Positions 7,589 to 15,550 of a stretch of DNA of 64,000 nucleotides are shown one piece after another (position 1 is the first letter of the stretch; every line of letters begins with the position of its first letter). Source of the stretch: RHKX01 sp046330285 (GTDB lineage Bacteria > Actinomycetota > Thermoleophilia > Solirubrobacterales > 70-9). The stretch is from contig JAXLSX010000010.1 in assembly GCA_046330285.1 (NCBI GenBank), positions 1-64,000 of the forward strand, in the 5' to 3' direction. The position numbers and the translations under genes were made by a program. The notes under the pieces were generated by a model. The model did no database searches. It saw nothing but the letters and a program-made list of their open reading frames with translations, and had not been told where the DNA came from.

Positions 7589-9013
7589 TTATTGACCCGC
7601 GCGGGTCCTCGGCATGCACAGGGTCAGTCGGGCGCCGCCGAGCGGTGAGTCGCCGACCTCGATCCGCGCCGACTGCGCCGTCGCCAGCTCCCGCGAGATC
7701 GCCAGGCCGAGCCCCGATCCGCCGTAGCGGCGGTTGCGCGACTCCTCGAGGCGGGCGAACCGCTCGAAGACGCGATCGCGATCTTCGACGGCGATTCCCG
7801 GCCCGTCGTCGTCGACCGTCAGCGAGCCCTCGGCGCCGGTCCCGGCGACCGCGACGGTGACGCGTCGCTCGCCGTAGGCGAGAGCGTTGGCGAGCAGGTT
7901 GCGGGCGATCCGGACCGTATCCTCGCGGCGGCCGGTCACGCCCACGGGTGAACCGGCGTCGAGCTCGACCCGGGCCGCCTCGGCCTCGGGCAGGGCCGCG
8001 ACGACCTCGGTGGCGACGCCGGCGAGATCGAACGGCGCCACCGCCTCGGCCGCGCCCTCGGCGTCGAGGCGCTCGAGCTGGAGCAGGCCGTCGATCAGAG
8101 CCCCCATTCGCTCCGCCTCGCGCTCGATCAGGCCGGTGACCCGGGCCACCTCCGCGGGGTCGGGGGAGGGGTCGGCGGCCAGTACCTGCGCCTGCCCGAG
8201 GATCGCGGTCAGCGGCGTCCGCAGCTCGTGGGACGCATCGGCGACGAAGGCCCGCTGCGAGTCGAATGCCGCCTCGAGGCGGTCGAGCATCCGGTCGAAG
8301 CTCTCGGCGAGGGCGGCGATCTCGCTGACCGAGGAGCGCTCGTCCATCCGCTGGTCGAGGCGGCCGGCGTCGACCGCCGCCGCGCGTCCGGCCATCCGCT
8401 CGAGCGGGCGCGCCGTTCGCGCCGCGATCAGCAACCCGAGGCCGGCCGCGGCGAGCACGGTCAGCGAGCCGATGAGCAGGAACGTCTTCGCGACCTGATG
8501 CTGAGCTTCCTCGGTCGCCGCCGCAGGCTCGCCGGCCTGCACGACGACCTGCCCGGCGGGGGTGTCGACCAGCTGCGTCAGCAGGCGGAGGTCGCCGCTC
8601 TCGGCGAGCTCCTCGGTCGAGTAGCCGGGCTCGGCTCCGAGCAACTCCTGGAGCTGCGTCCGCTCCTCCTCTTCCTCGTGCTCGTCCCCGTCGGCGTGGC
8701 CCTCGTCGCTGCGGTCGACGAGGAGCGACGACTGGTTGCTGATCGGGGCGGTCGCGCCCGGGACCTGGGCGATCAGCAGCCGCGAGCCGGACAGGGCCTG
8801 CCCGGCGATGAACGTCCGCGCCGCCTCGGCCTCCGCTCCCGGTGGGGCGGCGGCGATGGCCTGCGACAGCGCGTCGGCCTGGACGGCGAGCTCGGAGTCG
8901 GTCCGGTCGTCGAGGCGGCTGCCGACGAGGTTGTAGACGGCCACGCCGAGCGCGGCCACGGCCACGAGCACGAGCGCGGCGATCGAGAGCGACAGACGCG
9001 TCCGCAGGCTCAT
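7589..9013 (-). CDS. Two-component sensor histidine kinase
   Basis: 474-residue membrane sensor kinase. TM1 is at about residues 9-30, an extracytoplasmic domain spans 31-173, TM2 about 176-198, then a HAMP linker, HisKA box with phospho-acceptor His262 in ASHELRTPL, and a HATPase domain with N (NLLANAL), G1 (DDDGPGI) and G2 (GGSGLGLAIS) boxes. The sensor domain contains a strikingly acidic and histidine-bearing stretch at about residues 103-117 (DEGHADGDEHEEEEE), which could bind divalent metal; this is inference. Its ATG overlaps the response regulator stop as ATGA. Confidence 0.93.
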   Translation of the reverse strand: MSLRTRLSLSIAALVLVAVAALGVAVYNLVGSRLDDRTDSELAVQADALSQAIAAAPPGAEAEAARTFIAGQALSGSRLLIAQVPGATAPISNQSSLLVDRSDEGHADGDEHEEEEERTQLQELLGAEPGYSTEELAESGDLRLLTQLVDTPAGQVVVQAGEPAAATEEAQHQVAKTFLLIGSLTVLAAAGLGLLIAARTARPLERMAGRAAAVDAGRLDQRMDERSSVSEIAALAESFDRMLDRLEAAFDSQRAFVADASHELRTPLTAILGQAQVLAADPSPDPAEVARVTGLIEREAERMGALIDGLLQLERLDAEGAAEAVAPFDLAGVATEVVAALPEAEAARVELDAGSPVGVTGRREDTVRIARNLLANALAYGERRVTVAVAGTGAEGSLTVDDDGPGIAVEDRDRVFERFARLEESRNRRYGGSGLGLAISRELATAQSARIEVGDSPLGGARLTLCMPRTRAGQ

Positions 9014-9678
9014 CGCTCGCCGTTCGCCGGCAGCCGGTAGCCGGCGGAGCGGACCGTCTCGATCGCCGCCGGGTCGCCGAGCTTCCGCCGCAGGTAGCCG
9101 ACGTAGACGTCGACGACGTTCGTTCCCGGATCGTGCTCGTAGCCCCACGCCTCGGCGAGCAGACGCTCGCGAGAGAGAGCCTGGCCCGGATGCCGGGCGA
9201 AGCAGGCGAGCAGCGAGAACTCGCGGGGGGAGAGGGAGACCTCGGAGCCGTCGGCCCAGACGCGGCGGCTGAGCAGGTCGATCTCGACGGCGCCGGCGCG
9301 GATCCGGCCGCCCTCGGCGCTTCCGGTCCGCAGGTGGGCGCGAACGCGGGCGAGCAGCTCGGGCACCGAGAACGGCTTCGTCACGTAGTCGGTCGCGCCG
9401 CTGTCGAGCCCGGCGATCCGGTCCTCGACCTCTCCCTTCGCCGAGAGGATGATCACCGGCAGGTTCGGCCGGACCGCCCGGATCGCCTCGAGCACCTCGA
9501 GCCCGCCCTTGCCCGGGAGCATCACGTCGAGGACGACCAGGTCCGCCTCACCGTCGAGGACTAGCCGCTCCCCCGACGGGCCGTCGGTTGCGAGCGCGAC
9601 CGAGTAGCCGGCGGCCTCGAGACCGCGGACCAGGAAGTCGGCGATTGCCGGTTCGTCCTCGACGACGACGATTCGCAT
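9010..9678 (-). CDS. OmpR/PhoB-family response regulator
   Basis: 222 residues. The receiver domain has acidic pocket residues EDE (7-9), phospho-acceptor Asp51 (LVVLDVMLP), Ser79 and Lys101 (YVTKPF). The C-terminal winged helix (SLSPREFSLLACFARHPGQALSRERLLAEAWG ... VYVGYLRRKLG) is OmpR type. It is the first gene of a two-gene operon with the sensor kinase and is divergent from a small membrane protein gene 142 bases away, a plausible target. Confidence 0.95.
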   Translation of the reverse strand: MRIVVVEDEPAIADFLVRGLEAAGYSVALATDGPSGERLVLDGEADLVVLDVMLPGKGGLEVLEAIRAVRPNLPVIILSAKGEVEDRIAGLDSGATDYVTKPFSVPELLARVRAHLRTGSAEGGRIRAGAVEIDLLSRRVWADGSEVSLSPREFSLLACFARHPGQALSRERLLAEAWGYEHDPGTNVVDVYVGYLRRKLGDPAAIETVRSAGYRLPANGER

Positions 9679-9820
9679 CGGCCGACTCTAACCCCGCGGA
9701 ACCCGCTTCAGAGCGGTGCTGGGACGACCTGAGAGGACTCTCATCGAACGCTGCGAGCTCGCTTAGAGCCGCGGCCGAGCATTGCCCCACTCTCTCCACC
9801 CCCCGACGAAAGGAAGGGAA

Positions 9821-10195
9821 ATGCAGAACGAGTCACAGCTTCGCCGCATCGGCGCTTCGCTGATCGCCGCAACCGGCGCCATCCATCTGGTCCTGGCACC
9901 CGAGTACCTGGGTGAGCAGGCCTACATCGGCATCGGGTTCATCCTCGGCGGCATCGCCGCGCTGCTGATCGGAGCCCGCCTCTGGCGGACGAGCGATCAG
10001 GCGGCATGGACCCTGGGCGCGCTGCTCTCGGCCGGAATGGCCGTCGGCTTCGTCCTCTCGAGGACCGTGGGGCTCCCCGGCTTTCACGAGTCCGAGTGGG
10101 AGCTCTCCGGGATCCTCTCGGTCCTCCTCGAGGCCGGCTTCGTCGGCTGCGCCGCGGCCGCCCTGCGGCCGCCGCGGGAGGCGATGGCGGCATAG
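9821..10195 (+). CDS. Small four-helix membrane protein
   Basis: 124 residues with about four hydrophobic helices (IGASLIAATGAIHLVLA, YIGIGFILGGIAALLIGARL, LGALLSAGMAVGFVLSR, LLEAGFVGCAAAAL). No family name can be given with confidence; similar small actinobacterial membrane proteins are annotated as hypothetical. The ATG at 9821 is preceded by AGGAAGGGAA, a good ribosome site. It diverges from the response regulator gene, so control by that system is possible. A strong intrinsic terminator follows. Confidence 0.7.
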   Translation: MQNESQLRRIGASLIAATGAIHLVLAPEYLGEQAYIGIGFILGGIAALLIGARLWRTSDQAAWTLGALLSAGMAVGFVLSRTVGLPGFHESEWELSGILSVLLEAGFVGCAAAALRPPREAMAA

Positions 10196-10215
10196 CCCCA
10201 GCGGACACCGACGCG

Positions 10216-10242
10216 AACGGGCGCCCTGCGGGCGCCCGTTTT
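10216..10242 (+). terminator. Intrinsic terminator after the small membrane protein gene
   Basis: Perfect 11-base stem (AACGGGCGCCC / GGGCGCCCGTT) with a TGC loop, ending in TTTT. It lies 20 bases after the stop codon and is the best canonical intrinsic terminator in the window. Confidence 0.88.
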
Positions 10243-10677
10243 ACGTGGGGGATGGGTTTCGGCTCGCGCCGGGGCCCGTCCGGCGCGGTGAGAGGGGGTT
10301 TGGCTGTGAGGGGACCGGGTGGAAGTCACTCGGGTGCTCAATGGCGAGTTGGTGACCACTGTGGTCACTGAAACGCCATTCGTCGGCTGAGTCAGAGGAC
10401 GAACTGCACGTTTTGTCCCTGTGGGGGACGTTTCGTGCAGTTGGATGGCTGAGTCACCCGACGAATGGCGAGTTGTCCCCGCCAGAGCAGGGTTTCTTGC
10501 CATTGAGTGGCTCGGTCACCCGACGAGTGGCGATTTCGGTCCCTCCCAGGGATTCAATTCGCCATTGACCCTAGGGGTGAGCCTTCCGAGGCCTCCAGCC
10601 TCTTCCCCTCACTGCCAGACAGACGTCCGGCCCGGCGCCGAGCACCGGCGCGAGCCGAACGCCCCCAGGAGTTACCG
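10243..10677. other. Gene-free interval containing a tandem hairpin array
   Basis: About 435 bases between a terminator and the end of the convergent ccr gene. No credible coding sequence is seen on either strand, and base composition is visibly less GC-rich than flanking genes. The central half is the hairpin array (separate entry). The remaining left part (10243-10339) and right part (10567-10677) show no recognised feature; the left part has GTCACTCGGGTG, a weak relic of the array linker. Confidence 0.7.
10340..10566. repeat. Tandem array of four 41-nt hairpins with 21-nt linkers (62-nt period)
   Basis: Four consecutive 41-base palindromic units at 10340-10380, 10402-10442, 10464-10504 and 10526-10566, separated by three 21-base linkers (10381-10401, 10443-10463, 10505-10525). 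Every unit is symmetric about position 21: a lower stem of 7-9 pairs, a small symmetric internal loop, an upper stem of 5-7 pairs and a 3-base loop. Outer arms are AATGGCG/CGCCATT, AACTGCACG/CGTGCAGTT, AATGGCGAG/TTTGCCATT-like and AGTGGCGA/TCGCCATT, so pairing is kept while sequence changes. Linkers share GGCTGAGTCACCCGACG. Not a CRISPR in form; identity unknown. Confidence 0.85.
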
Positions 10678-11934
10678 CTAGGCGCCGACCTCGGCCCAGA
10701 TCGCGCCCTCGCCCGGGGCGGTCTTGCCCTCGTGGTCGTCGGTGGCGCCGACCCGGCACGTGATCTTTCCGGAGTGCCGGTTCTCGTGCATCATCTGGTG
10801 TGCCTCCGGCACGCCCTCGAAGCCCATGGCCGCCGAGAGGACGGGGCGGACCTTGCCCTCAGCCATCAGCTGGTTGGCCTTCATGCACTCGTAGGCGTTC
10901 GCGAAGTGCGAGCCGATGATCTCCTTCTGCTTCATCCACAGGTAGCGGACGTCGAAGTCGAGCGTGTAGCCCGAGGTGGCGCCGCAGATCACGACCTTGC
11001 CGAACGGCTTGACCGTGAAGACGGAGGTCGGGAAGGTCGCCTGCCCGACGTGCTCGAAGACCACGTCGGGGGCGTCGCCGAGGATCCCCTTGACCTTCTT
11101 CGCGAAGGCGCGGGACTCCTTGAAGCGGGCCTTCTCCTCGTCCGGAGTCTCGTTCCCGGTCCGCATCATGCCCTTGAACTCGTTCCGGTCGATGTAGTCG
11201 ACGGCGCCGAGCTGCTTGATCAGCTCGCCCTTCTCGGCGGAGGAGACGACGCCGACGGCGTTGGCACCCGCGGCCTTGCAGAGCTGGACGGCGAAGACGC
11301 CGAGCCCGCCGGCCGCGCCCCAGATCAGGACGTTGGAGCCGGCCTGGATCTTCGCCCGGTTCATCAGCATCCGGTAGGCGGTGAAGTAGGTGAGACCGTA
11401 GGCCGAGCAGTCGACCCAGGAGAGGTTCTCCGGCTTCGGCAGCAGCTGCTGCGCCTGGACCTTCGTGAACTGGGCGAAGCTGCCCCACGTGGTCTCGTAG
11501 CCCCAGATCCGCTGGGAGGGAGCGGCCATCGGGTCGAGGCCGTGGACCTCGACGTCCTCGTAGGAGGCCTGGTTGCAGTGGATGACGACCTCGTCGCCGG
11601 CCTTCCAGTTGGTGACGCCGGGGCCGACCTTCCAGACGATGCCGCTGGCATCGGAACCGCCGATGTGGTGGCCGTACTCGGGGTGGTCGCCGTAGCCGAA
11701 GACCGACACCGGCTGACCGAGCGAGGCCCAGACGTTGTTGAAGTTGACGCCGGCCGCCATCACGCGGACGATCACCTCGAAGGCACCGGGCTCGGGGACT
11801 TCGACCTCCTCGACCTGGAAGGCGTCCTTCGGCTCGCCCTCGCGCTCGGCGCGGATGACCCAGGCGGCCATCTTCTCCGGCAGCGTGCCGGGCTCCACGT
11901 CCAGCTTGGCGACTTCAGCGATGTCTACGGCCAC
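10678..11934 (-). CDS. ccr: Crotonyl-CoA carboxylase/reductase
   Basis: 418-residue MDR-superfamily enzyme. Family role: reductive carboxylation of crotonyl-CoA with NADPH and CO2 to (2S)-ethylmalonyl-CoA. The sequence has the Ccr-specific insertions absent from ordinary quinone reductases (FNNVWASLGQPVSVFGYGDHPEYGHHIGGSDASG, VIHCNQASYEDVEVHGLDPM, RIWGYETTWGSFAQF) and the dinucleotide site WGAAGGLGVFAVQL. GTG at 11934 follows a GAGGAG ribosome site at a good distance. With meaA it provides two signature steps of the ethylmalonyl-CoA pathway, though in this window the two are not adjacent. Confidence 0.93.
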   Translation of the reverse strand: MAVDIAEVAKLDVEPGTLPEKMAAWVIRAEREGEPKDAFQVEEVEVPEPGAFEVIVRVMAAGVNFNNVWASLGQPVSVFGYGDHPEYGHHIGGSDASGIVWKVGPGVTNWKAGDEVVIHCNQASYEDVEVHGLDPMAAPSQRIWGYETTWGSFAQFTKVQAQQLLPKPENLSWVDCSAYGLTYFTAYRMLMNRAKIQAGSNVLIWGAAGGLGVFAVQLCKAAGANAVGVVSSAEKGELIKQLGAVDYIDRNEFKGMMRTGNETPDEEKARFKESRAFAKKVKGILGDAPDVVFEHVGQATFPTSVFTVKPFGKVVICGATSGYTLDFDVRYLWMKQKEIIGSHFANAYECMKANQLMAEGKVRPVLSAAMGFEGVPEAHQMMHENRHSGKITCRVGATDDHEGKTAPGEGAIWAEVGA

Positions 11935-12013
11935 GGTTCTCCTCGGTTGATTGGGCTCGGAAAGCGGCCGGATGGTATCGACGGACCGGGTGACCCGGCG
12001 GCGCGGCGGCGGG

Positions 12014-13627
12014 CTACTCGGCGAGCGTGCGTGCCAGGTCGGGCACCGCACCGCGCTGCTCGGGCGCCGGAGCGTCCTCGTCCTCGCCGACGGGTTCCGG
12101 CCGCCTCGCGGCGATCAGGAACCAGGCGAGGATCGCCCCGCCTGCGGCGACGGCGGCGGAGACGCCGATCGAGGTCGTCAGCCCGCTGATGAAGGCGTCG
12201 TGGGCGGCGGCGCCGGCCTGGCGGGCGACGTCCGGCGGCAGGCCCGCGAGCGTCTGCTCGAGGCCGCCGCTGCCGAGCTGCTGGGAGATCGAGTCGACCT
12301 GCGAGGCCGGGATCCCGGATCCCGAGAGCGACGACTCGAGCTCGGTCCGGCTGTTGCCCTGGAAGATCGCGCCGAGCACAGCCACCCCGAAGGTGCCGCC
12401 GACCATCCGCGACATCGAGAGCAGGCCGGAGGCGAGGCCCGACTTGGTGACGTGGACGGCGTTCATCGCGGCCGTCGACATCGGCGACATCGTCAGGCCG
12501 ATGCCGAAGCCCATGAGGATGAACGGCACCAGCAGCGATCCGTAGCCGGAGGTGTCGGAGATCTGCGCCTGCATGAACAGCGAAACGGCGACGAGCGCGA
12601 GCCCGGCGACGATCGGCACGCGAGCGCCGATCCGGTCCGTCATCCGGCCGGCGATCGGCGCCACGACCATGATCACGATCGTCGTCGGCAGGAACCTGAC
12701 GCCGGCCTCCAGCGGCGAGTAGCCGAGGATGTTCTGGATGTAGAGCGCCATGAAGAAGAACATCCCGAGCATCGAGAACGAGATGACGAAGGCGACGGCC
12801 AGGGCACCCGCGAAGTTGCGGTTGCGGAGGAAGTCGAACTGGACGATCGGCGCGCGGACCTTGCCCTCGAGCCAGGCGAATGCCAGCAGCAGGGCGATCG
12901 AGGCGGCGATCAACCCGAGGATCCGCTCCGAGCCCCAGCCCCAGCTGTTGCCCTCGATGAGCGCGAGGACGCCGGCGGTCAGCCCGGCGGTGAGAACCGC
13001 GGTGCCCGCCCAGTCGATCTCGCGGCCGACGGTCTCGTCGCGGGACTCGCGGACGGCGAACAGCGCCGTCACGATCGCGCCCGCCGCGACCGGGATGTTC
13101 AGGTAGAAGATCGCGCGCCAGGAGACGTGCTCGGTCAGAAAGCCGCCGAGCAGCGGTCCGAGCGCCAGCGCCAGGGCCGAGACCCCGGCCCAGGTGCCGA
13201 TCGCGCGGCCGCGTTCCGACGGCGGGAAGGCGTTGGTGATGATCGACAGGGTCGCGGGCATCATCAGCGACGCGCCGATGCCCTGGGTGACGCGGCTGGC
13301 GACGAGCGCACCGGTCGAGGGGGCGAGGCCGGCCGTCGCGGAAGAGATCGCGAACAGGATCACGCCGGTCATGAACATGCGCCGGCGACCGAGGATGTCG
13401 CCGAGGCGTCCGCCGGTCGCGAGCAGGACGGCGAACGAAAGGCTGTAGCCGTTGATCACCCACTCGAGCGAGGAGATCGAGGCGCCGAGATCCTTCTGGA
13501 TCGACGGCAGCGCCACGTTCATGACCGTGTTGTCGAGCATGATCATGAACAGGGCGAAGCACATCGCCGCGAGCGTCCACCACTTGGCGTTCTCGTCGGT
13601 GATCAGGTGTCCGAATCGCTGGGTCAA
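12014..13627 (-). CDS. MFS drug efflux transporter, DHA2 (14-TMS) family
   Basis: 537-residue transporter of the EmrB/QacA type. Motif A appears as GGRLGDILGRRRMF, motif C as GVSALALALGPLLGGFL, and the start KWWTLAAMCFALFMIMLDNTVMNVALPSI is characteristic of DHA2 proteins with the TM1 Asp. It has about 14 membrane helices. The start is TTG at 13627, overlapping the TGA of the MarR gene as TTGA and preceded by AGGAGGAG, so the two are translationally coupled. Likely exports a toxic compound sensed by the MarR protein; substrate unknown. Confidence 0.93.
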   Translation of the reverse strand: MTQRFGHLITDENAKWWTLAAMCFALFMIMLDNTVMNVALPSIQKDLGASISSLEWVINGYSLSFAVLLATGGRLGDILGRRRMFMTGVILFAISSATAGLAPSTGALVASRVTQGIGASLMMPATLSIITNAFPPSERGRAIGTWAGVSALALALGPLLGGFLTEHVSWRAIFYLNIPVAAGAIVTALFAVRESRDETVGREIDWAGTAVLTAGLTAGVLALIEGNSWGWGSERILGLIAASIALLLAFAWLEGKVRAPIVQFDFLRNRNFAGALAVAFVISFSMLGMFFFMALYIQNILGYSPLEAGVRFLPTTIVIMVVAPIAGRMTDRIGARVPIVAGLALVAVSLFMQAQISDTSGYGSLLVPFILMGFGIGLTMSPMSTAAMNAVHVTKSGLASGLLSMSRMVGGTFGVAVLGAIFQGNSRTELESSLSGSGIPASQVDSISQQLGSGGLEQTLAGLPPDVARQAGAAAHDAFISGLTTSIGVSAAVAAGGAILAWFLIAARRPEPVGEDEDAPAPEQRGAVPDLARTLAE

Positions 13628-14118
13628 GTCGTCTCCTCCTCGGTCTTGGCGCCGCCGGCGATCCGCTCCGCCGCGGCGAGCGGGGCGAGCGCGTCGTGGA
13701 TCCGGTCGCGTTCGGCCGGTGTCAGGGTGTTCAGGAAGCCGTCGATCTGGGCCCGGCGGAGGGCGACGAGGTCGTCGGTGAGTTCGAGGCCCGGAGCCGT
13801 CATCGCGAACAGGCGGACGCGACGGTCCGTGGTCGACTCGCGGCGGGTGACGAAGCCCTTCTGGACGAGGCCGTCGAGGGCGCGGCTGACGGCGGCGGGG
13901 GAGGCGCCGATGCGCTCGGCGATCCGGCCGCCCGAGACCGGCTCGGGATCGGCGCAGGCGAGGGTCACAAGGGCCCGGACCTGCGAGACGGTGAGGTCGT
14001 TCTCCTCGATCGCCTTGAAGCGGTCCTCTTCGGGCGTGAGCATGATCGCCCGCATCAGTCCGTAGACGAGGTCGCCGGTGGTCGCCGCGGCGGGGGTTGT
14101 TCCGGTCGATGCTTGCAC
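13624..14118 (-). CDS. MarR family transcriptional regulator
   Basis: 164 residues. The winged helix region (DLTVSQVRALVTLACADPEPVSGGRIAERIGASPAAVSRALDGLVQKGFVTRRESTTDRRVRLFAMT) is a clear MarR fold with the Asp-Arg-Arg wing. It is the first gene of an operon with the DHA2 efflux pump. GTG start at 14118. The divergent 91-base gap to the next gene contains two small inverted repeats, GCAACGATTGC (14123-14133) and GTGAG-N4-CTCAC (14154-14167), either of which could be its operator. Confidence 0.92.
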   Translation of the reverse strand: MQASTGTTPAAATTGDLVYGLMRAIMLTPEEDRFKAIEENDLTVSQVRALVTLACADPEPVSGGRIAERIGASPAAVSRALDGLVQKGFVTRRESTTDRRVRLFAMTAPGLELTDDLVALRRAQIDGFLNTLTPAERDRIHDALAPLAAAERIAGGAKTEEETT

Positions 14119-14153
14119 GGACGCAACGATTGCACCTGCGCATGGACCGGAGT

Positions 14154-14167
14154 GTGAGGTCGCTCAC
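14154..14167. promoter_or_regulatory. Inverted repeat in MarR divergent promoter region
   Basis: GTGAG-GTCG-CTCAC, a 5-base inverted repeat between the MarR gene and the divergent coiled-coil gene. MarR proteins usually bind a short palindrome in exactly this position, but the match is small and could be chance. Confidence 0.35.
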
Positions 14168-14209
14168 GTCAGGAAGCCATCCGGGACCGCGACTACCTTG
14201 AAGAGTCCG

Positions 14210-15535
14210 ATGGAAGCGTCCCGAAACCACTTCGATACCGCATCCCAGCTGCCGCTGGGCGACCCGTCCGCGTCCGTGCGGGCGATCGGCGACCGGATCG
14301 TCATCGAGGGCCTGACGGTCGCCGACGAGCGCGCCGCGAAGGTCGTCCGCGAGCGCGCCGAGGCCGGTGCTCCGGCCTCCGAGACCGTCGCGAAGGCGAT
14401 CGAGATCGGTGCCCGGGTGATCGACTCGGAGGGGACGGCGACGAACGTCGACTACGTCCAGCGCGTGTTCGAGGAGCGCGTCGGCAAGCTCCACGAGGAT
14501 CTCGCGGGGACGCTGGAGGCGGGGAGCGCCGAGATCGCCAACCACATCGCCGAGAACTTCGACACCGAGCGTGCCGACTCGGTCCAGGGCGAGATCAAGC
14601 AGATGCTCGTCACCGCGATCCAGCACCAGCAGCAGGAGCTGCAGAAGCTGCTGACCACCGAGGACGCGAGCAACCCGCTCGTCGCGGTCCAGATCCGCTC
14701 GGCCAAGGTGATGCTCGAGGCCGAGGAGCGCCATCGCAAGGAGCTCGCAGACCTCCGCGAGAGCAACAGCCGGGAGAACCGGGCCCTGCACACGCAGGTG
14801 CGCGAGCTGACCGAGCGGGTCAGCATTCAACTCGAGCGCAATGAGGGCGACGAGCGCGTCGCCGAAGCCGAAGAGGCGGGCACGCGGAAGGGCTTCAGCT
14901 TCGAGGAGAGCGTCTTCGAGGCCGTCTCCGCGATCGCGGCGGCGCGCGGCGATTGCGCAACCCACACCGGTGCGGAGGCTGCCGAGGGCGGGGGCAAGAA
15001 GGGCGACGTCCTCGTCGAGCTCGGCGCCGCCGATGGCCCGGCGATGGGCCGCATCGTCTTCGAGGTCAAGGACAAGAAGTTGTCCAAGAACGTCGCCTGG
15101 CAGGAGCTGAACGAGGCGATGGCGGCGCGGGCCGCCTCCTACGGCGTCCTCGTCGTCGCCGGCGAGGACCGGGTTCCCTCCGGCCGCGAGGAGCTCCGCG
15201 AGTACGAGGGCAACAAGCTGATCGTCGCCGTGGACCGCGACGAGCCCGATTCGCTGGCCCTGGCGGTCGCCTACCGACTCGCCGCCGCCCGCGTTTCGAT
15301 GGCGCGCGACCGCGAGCTCACCGTCGACGCCGCCGAGGTCCGGGCCGTCGCCGAGGAGGCGACGTCGTGCCTGCGTCAGGCCCAGGCGATCAGGTCTGCC
15401 CTGACCGGGATCAAGACCTCCTCCGACAAGGCGAAGACCGGCCTCAACGAGATGGTCGAAGCGGTCGCGGCGAAGCTCGAGCGGATCGACGCGCTCGTCG
15501 CGGAGGCCGACGCCGCCGGCTCCGCCACGGACTGA
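14210..15535 (+). CDS. Coiled-coil protein with C-terminal PD-(D/E)XK-like domain
   Basis: 441 residues. The middle (about 130-225) is a charged helical region predicted to form a coiled coil (EAEERHRKELADLRESNSRENRALHTQV). After it comes GFSFEESVFEAVSAIAAARGD, then KKGDVLVELG and RIVFEVKDKKLS, the Glu / Asp / Glu-x-Lys order of a PD-(D/E)XK nuclease-type core, followed by AWQELNEAMAARAASYGVLVVAG, which resembles DUF2130-like and restriction-enzyme-like folds. Role unknown; nucleic-acid cleavage is inference. It diverges from the MarR gene. ATG at 14210 is the first start with protein-like composition. Confidence 0.7.
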   Translation: MEASRNHFDTASQLPLGDPSASVRAIGDRIVIEGLTVADERAAKVVRERAEAGAPASETVAKAIEIGARVIDSEGTATNVDYVQRVFEERVGKLHEDLAGTLEAGSAEIANHIAENFDTERADSVQGEIKQMLVTAIQHQQQELQKLLTTEDASNPLVAVQIRSAKVMLEAEERHRKELADLRESNSRENRALHTQVRELTERVSIQLERNEGDERVAEAEEAGTRKGFSFEESVFEAVSAIAAARGDCATHTGAEAAEGGGKKGDVLVELGAADGPAMGRIVFEVKDKKLSKNVAWQELNEAMAARAASYGVLVVAGEDRVPSGREELREYEGNKLIVAVDRDEPDSLALAVAYRLAAARVSMARDRELTVDAAEVRAVAEEATSCLRQAQAIRSALTGIKTSSDKAKTGLNEMVEAVAAKLERIDALVAEADAAGSATD

Positions 15536-15550
15536 CGCCGTCCGTCAGTC
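15530..15550. terminator. Compact bidirectional terminator spanning two stop codons
   Basis: GACTGACG-N5-CGTCAGTC, an 8-base stem that includes the stop codon of the coiled-coil gene (15533-15535) in one arm and that of the convergent lactate-oxidase-like gene (15545-15547) in the other. The symmetry makes it equally usable in both directions; there is no T-run. Confidence 0.55.

Noticed and set aside
10340..10566. Reading the hairpin array as a CRISPR or integron attC array
   Set aside because: The 21-base linkers would be too short for CRISPR repeats and the 41-base units are all palindromic, unlike spacers. A GTTGGAT match to an attC core site occurs once only, and no integrase or cas gene is near.
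12014..14965. A single 983-codon minus-strand protein
   Set aside because: Only the part from TTG 13627 to 12014 is the MFS transporter; the upstream part is out of frame with MarR and antisense to the coiled-coil gene.
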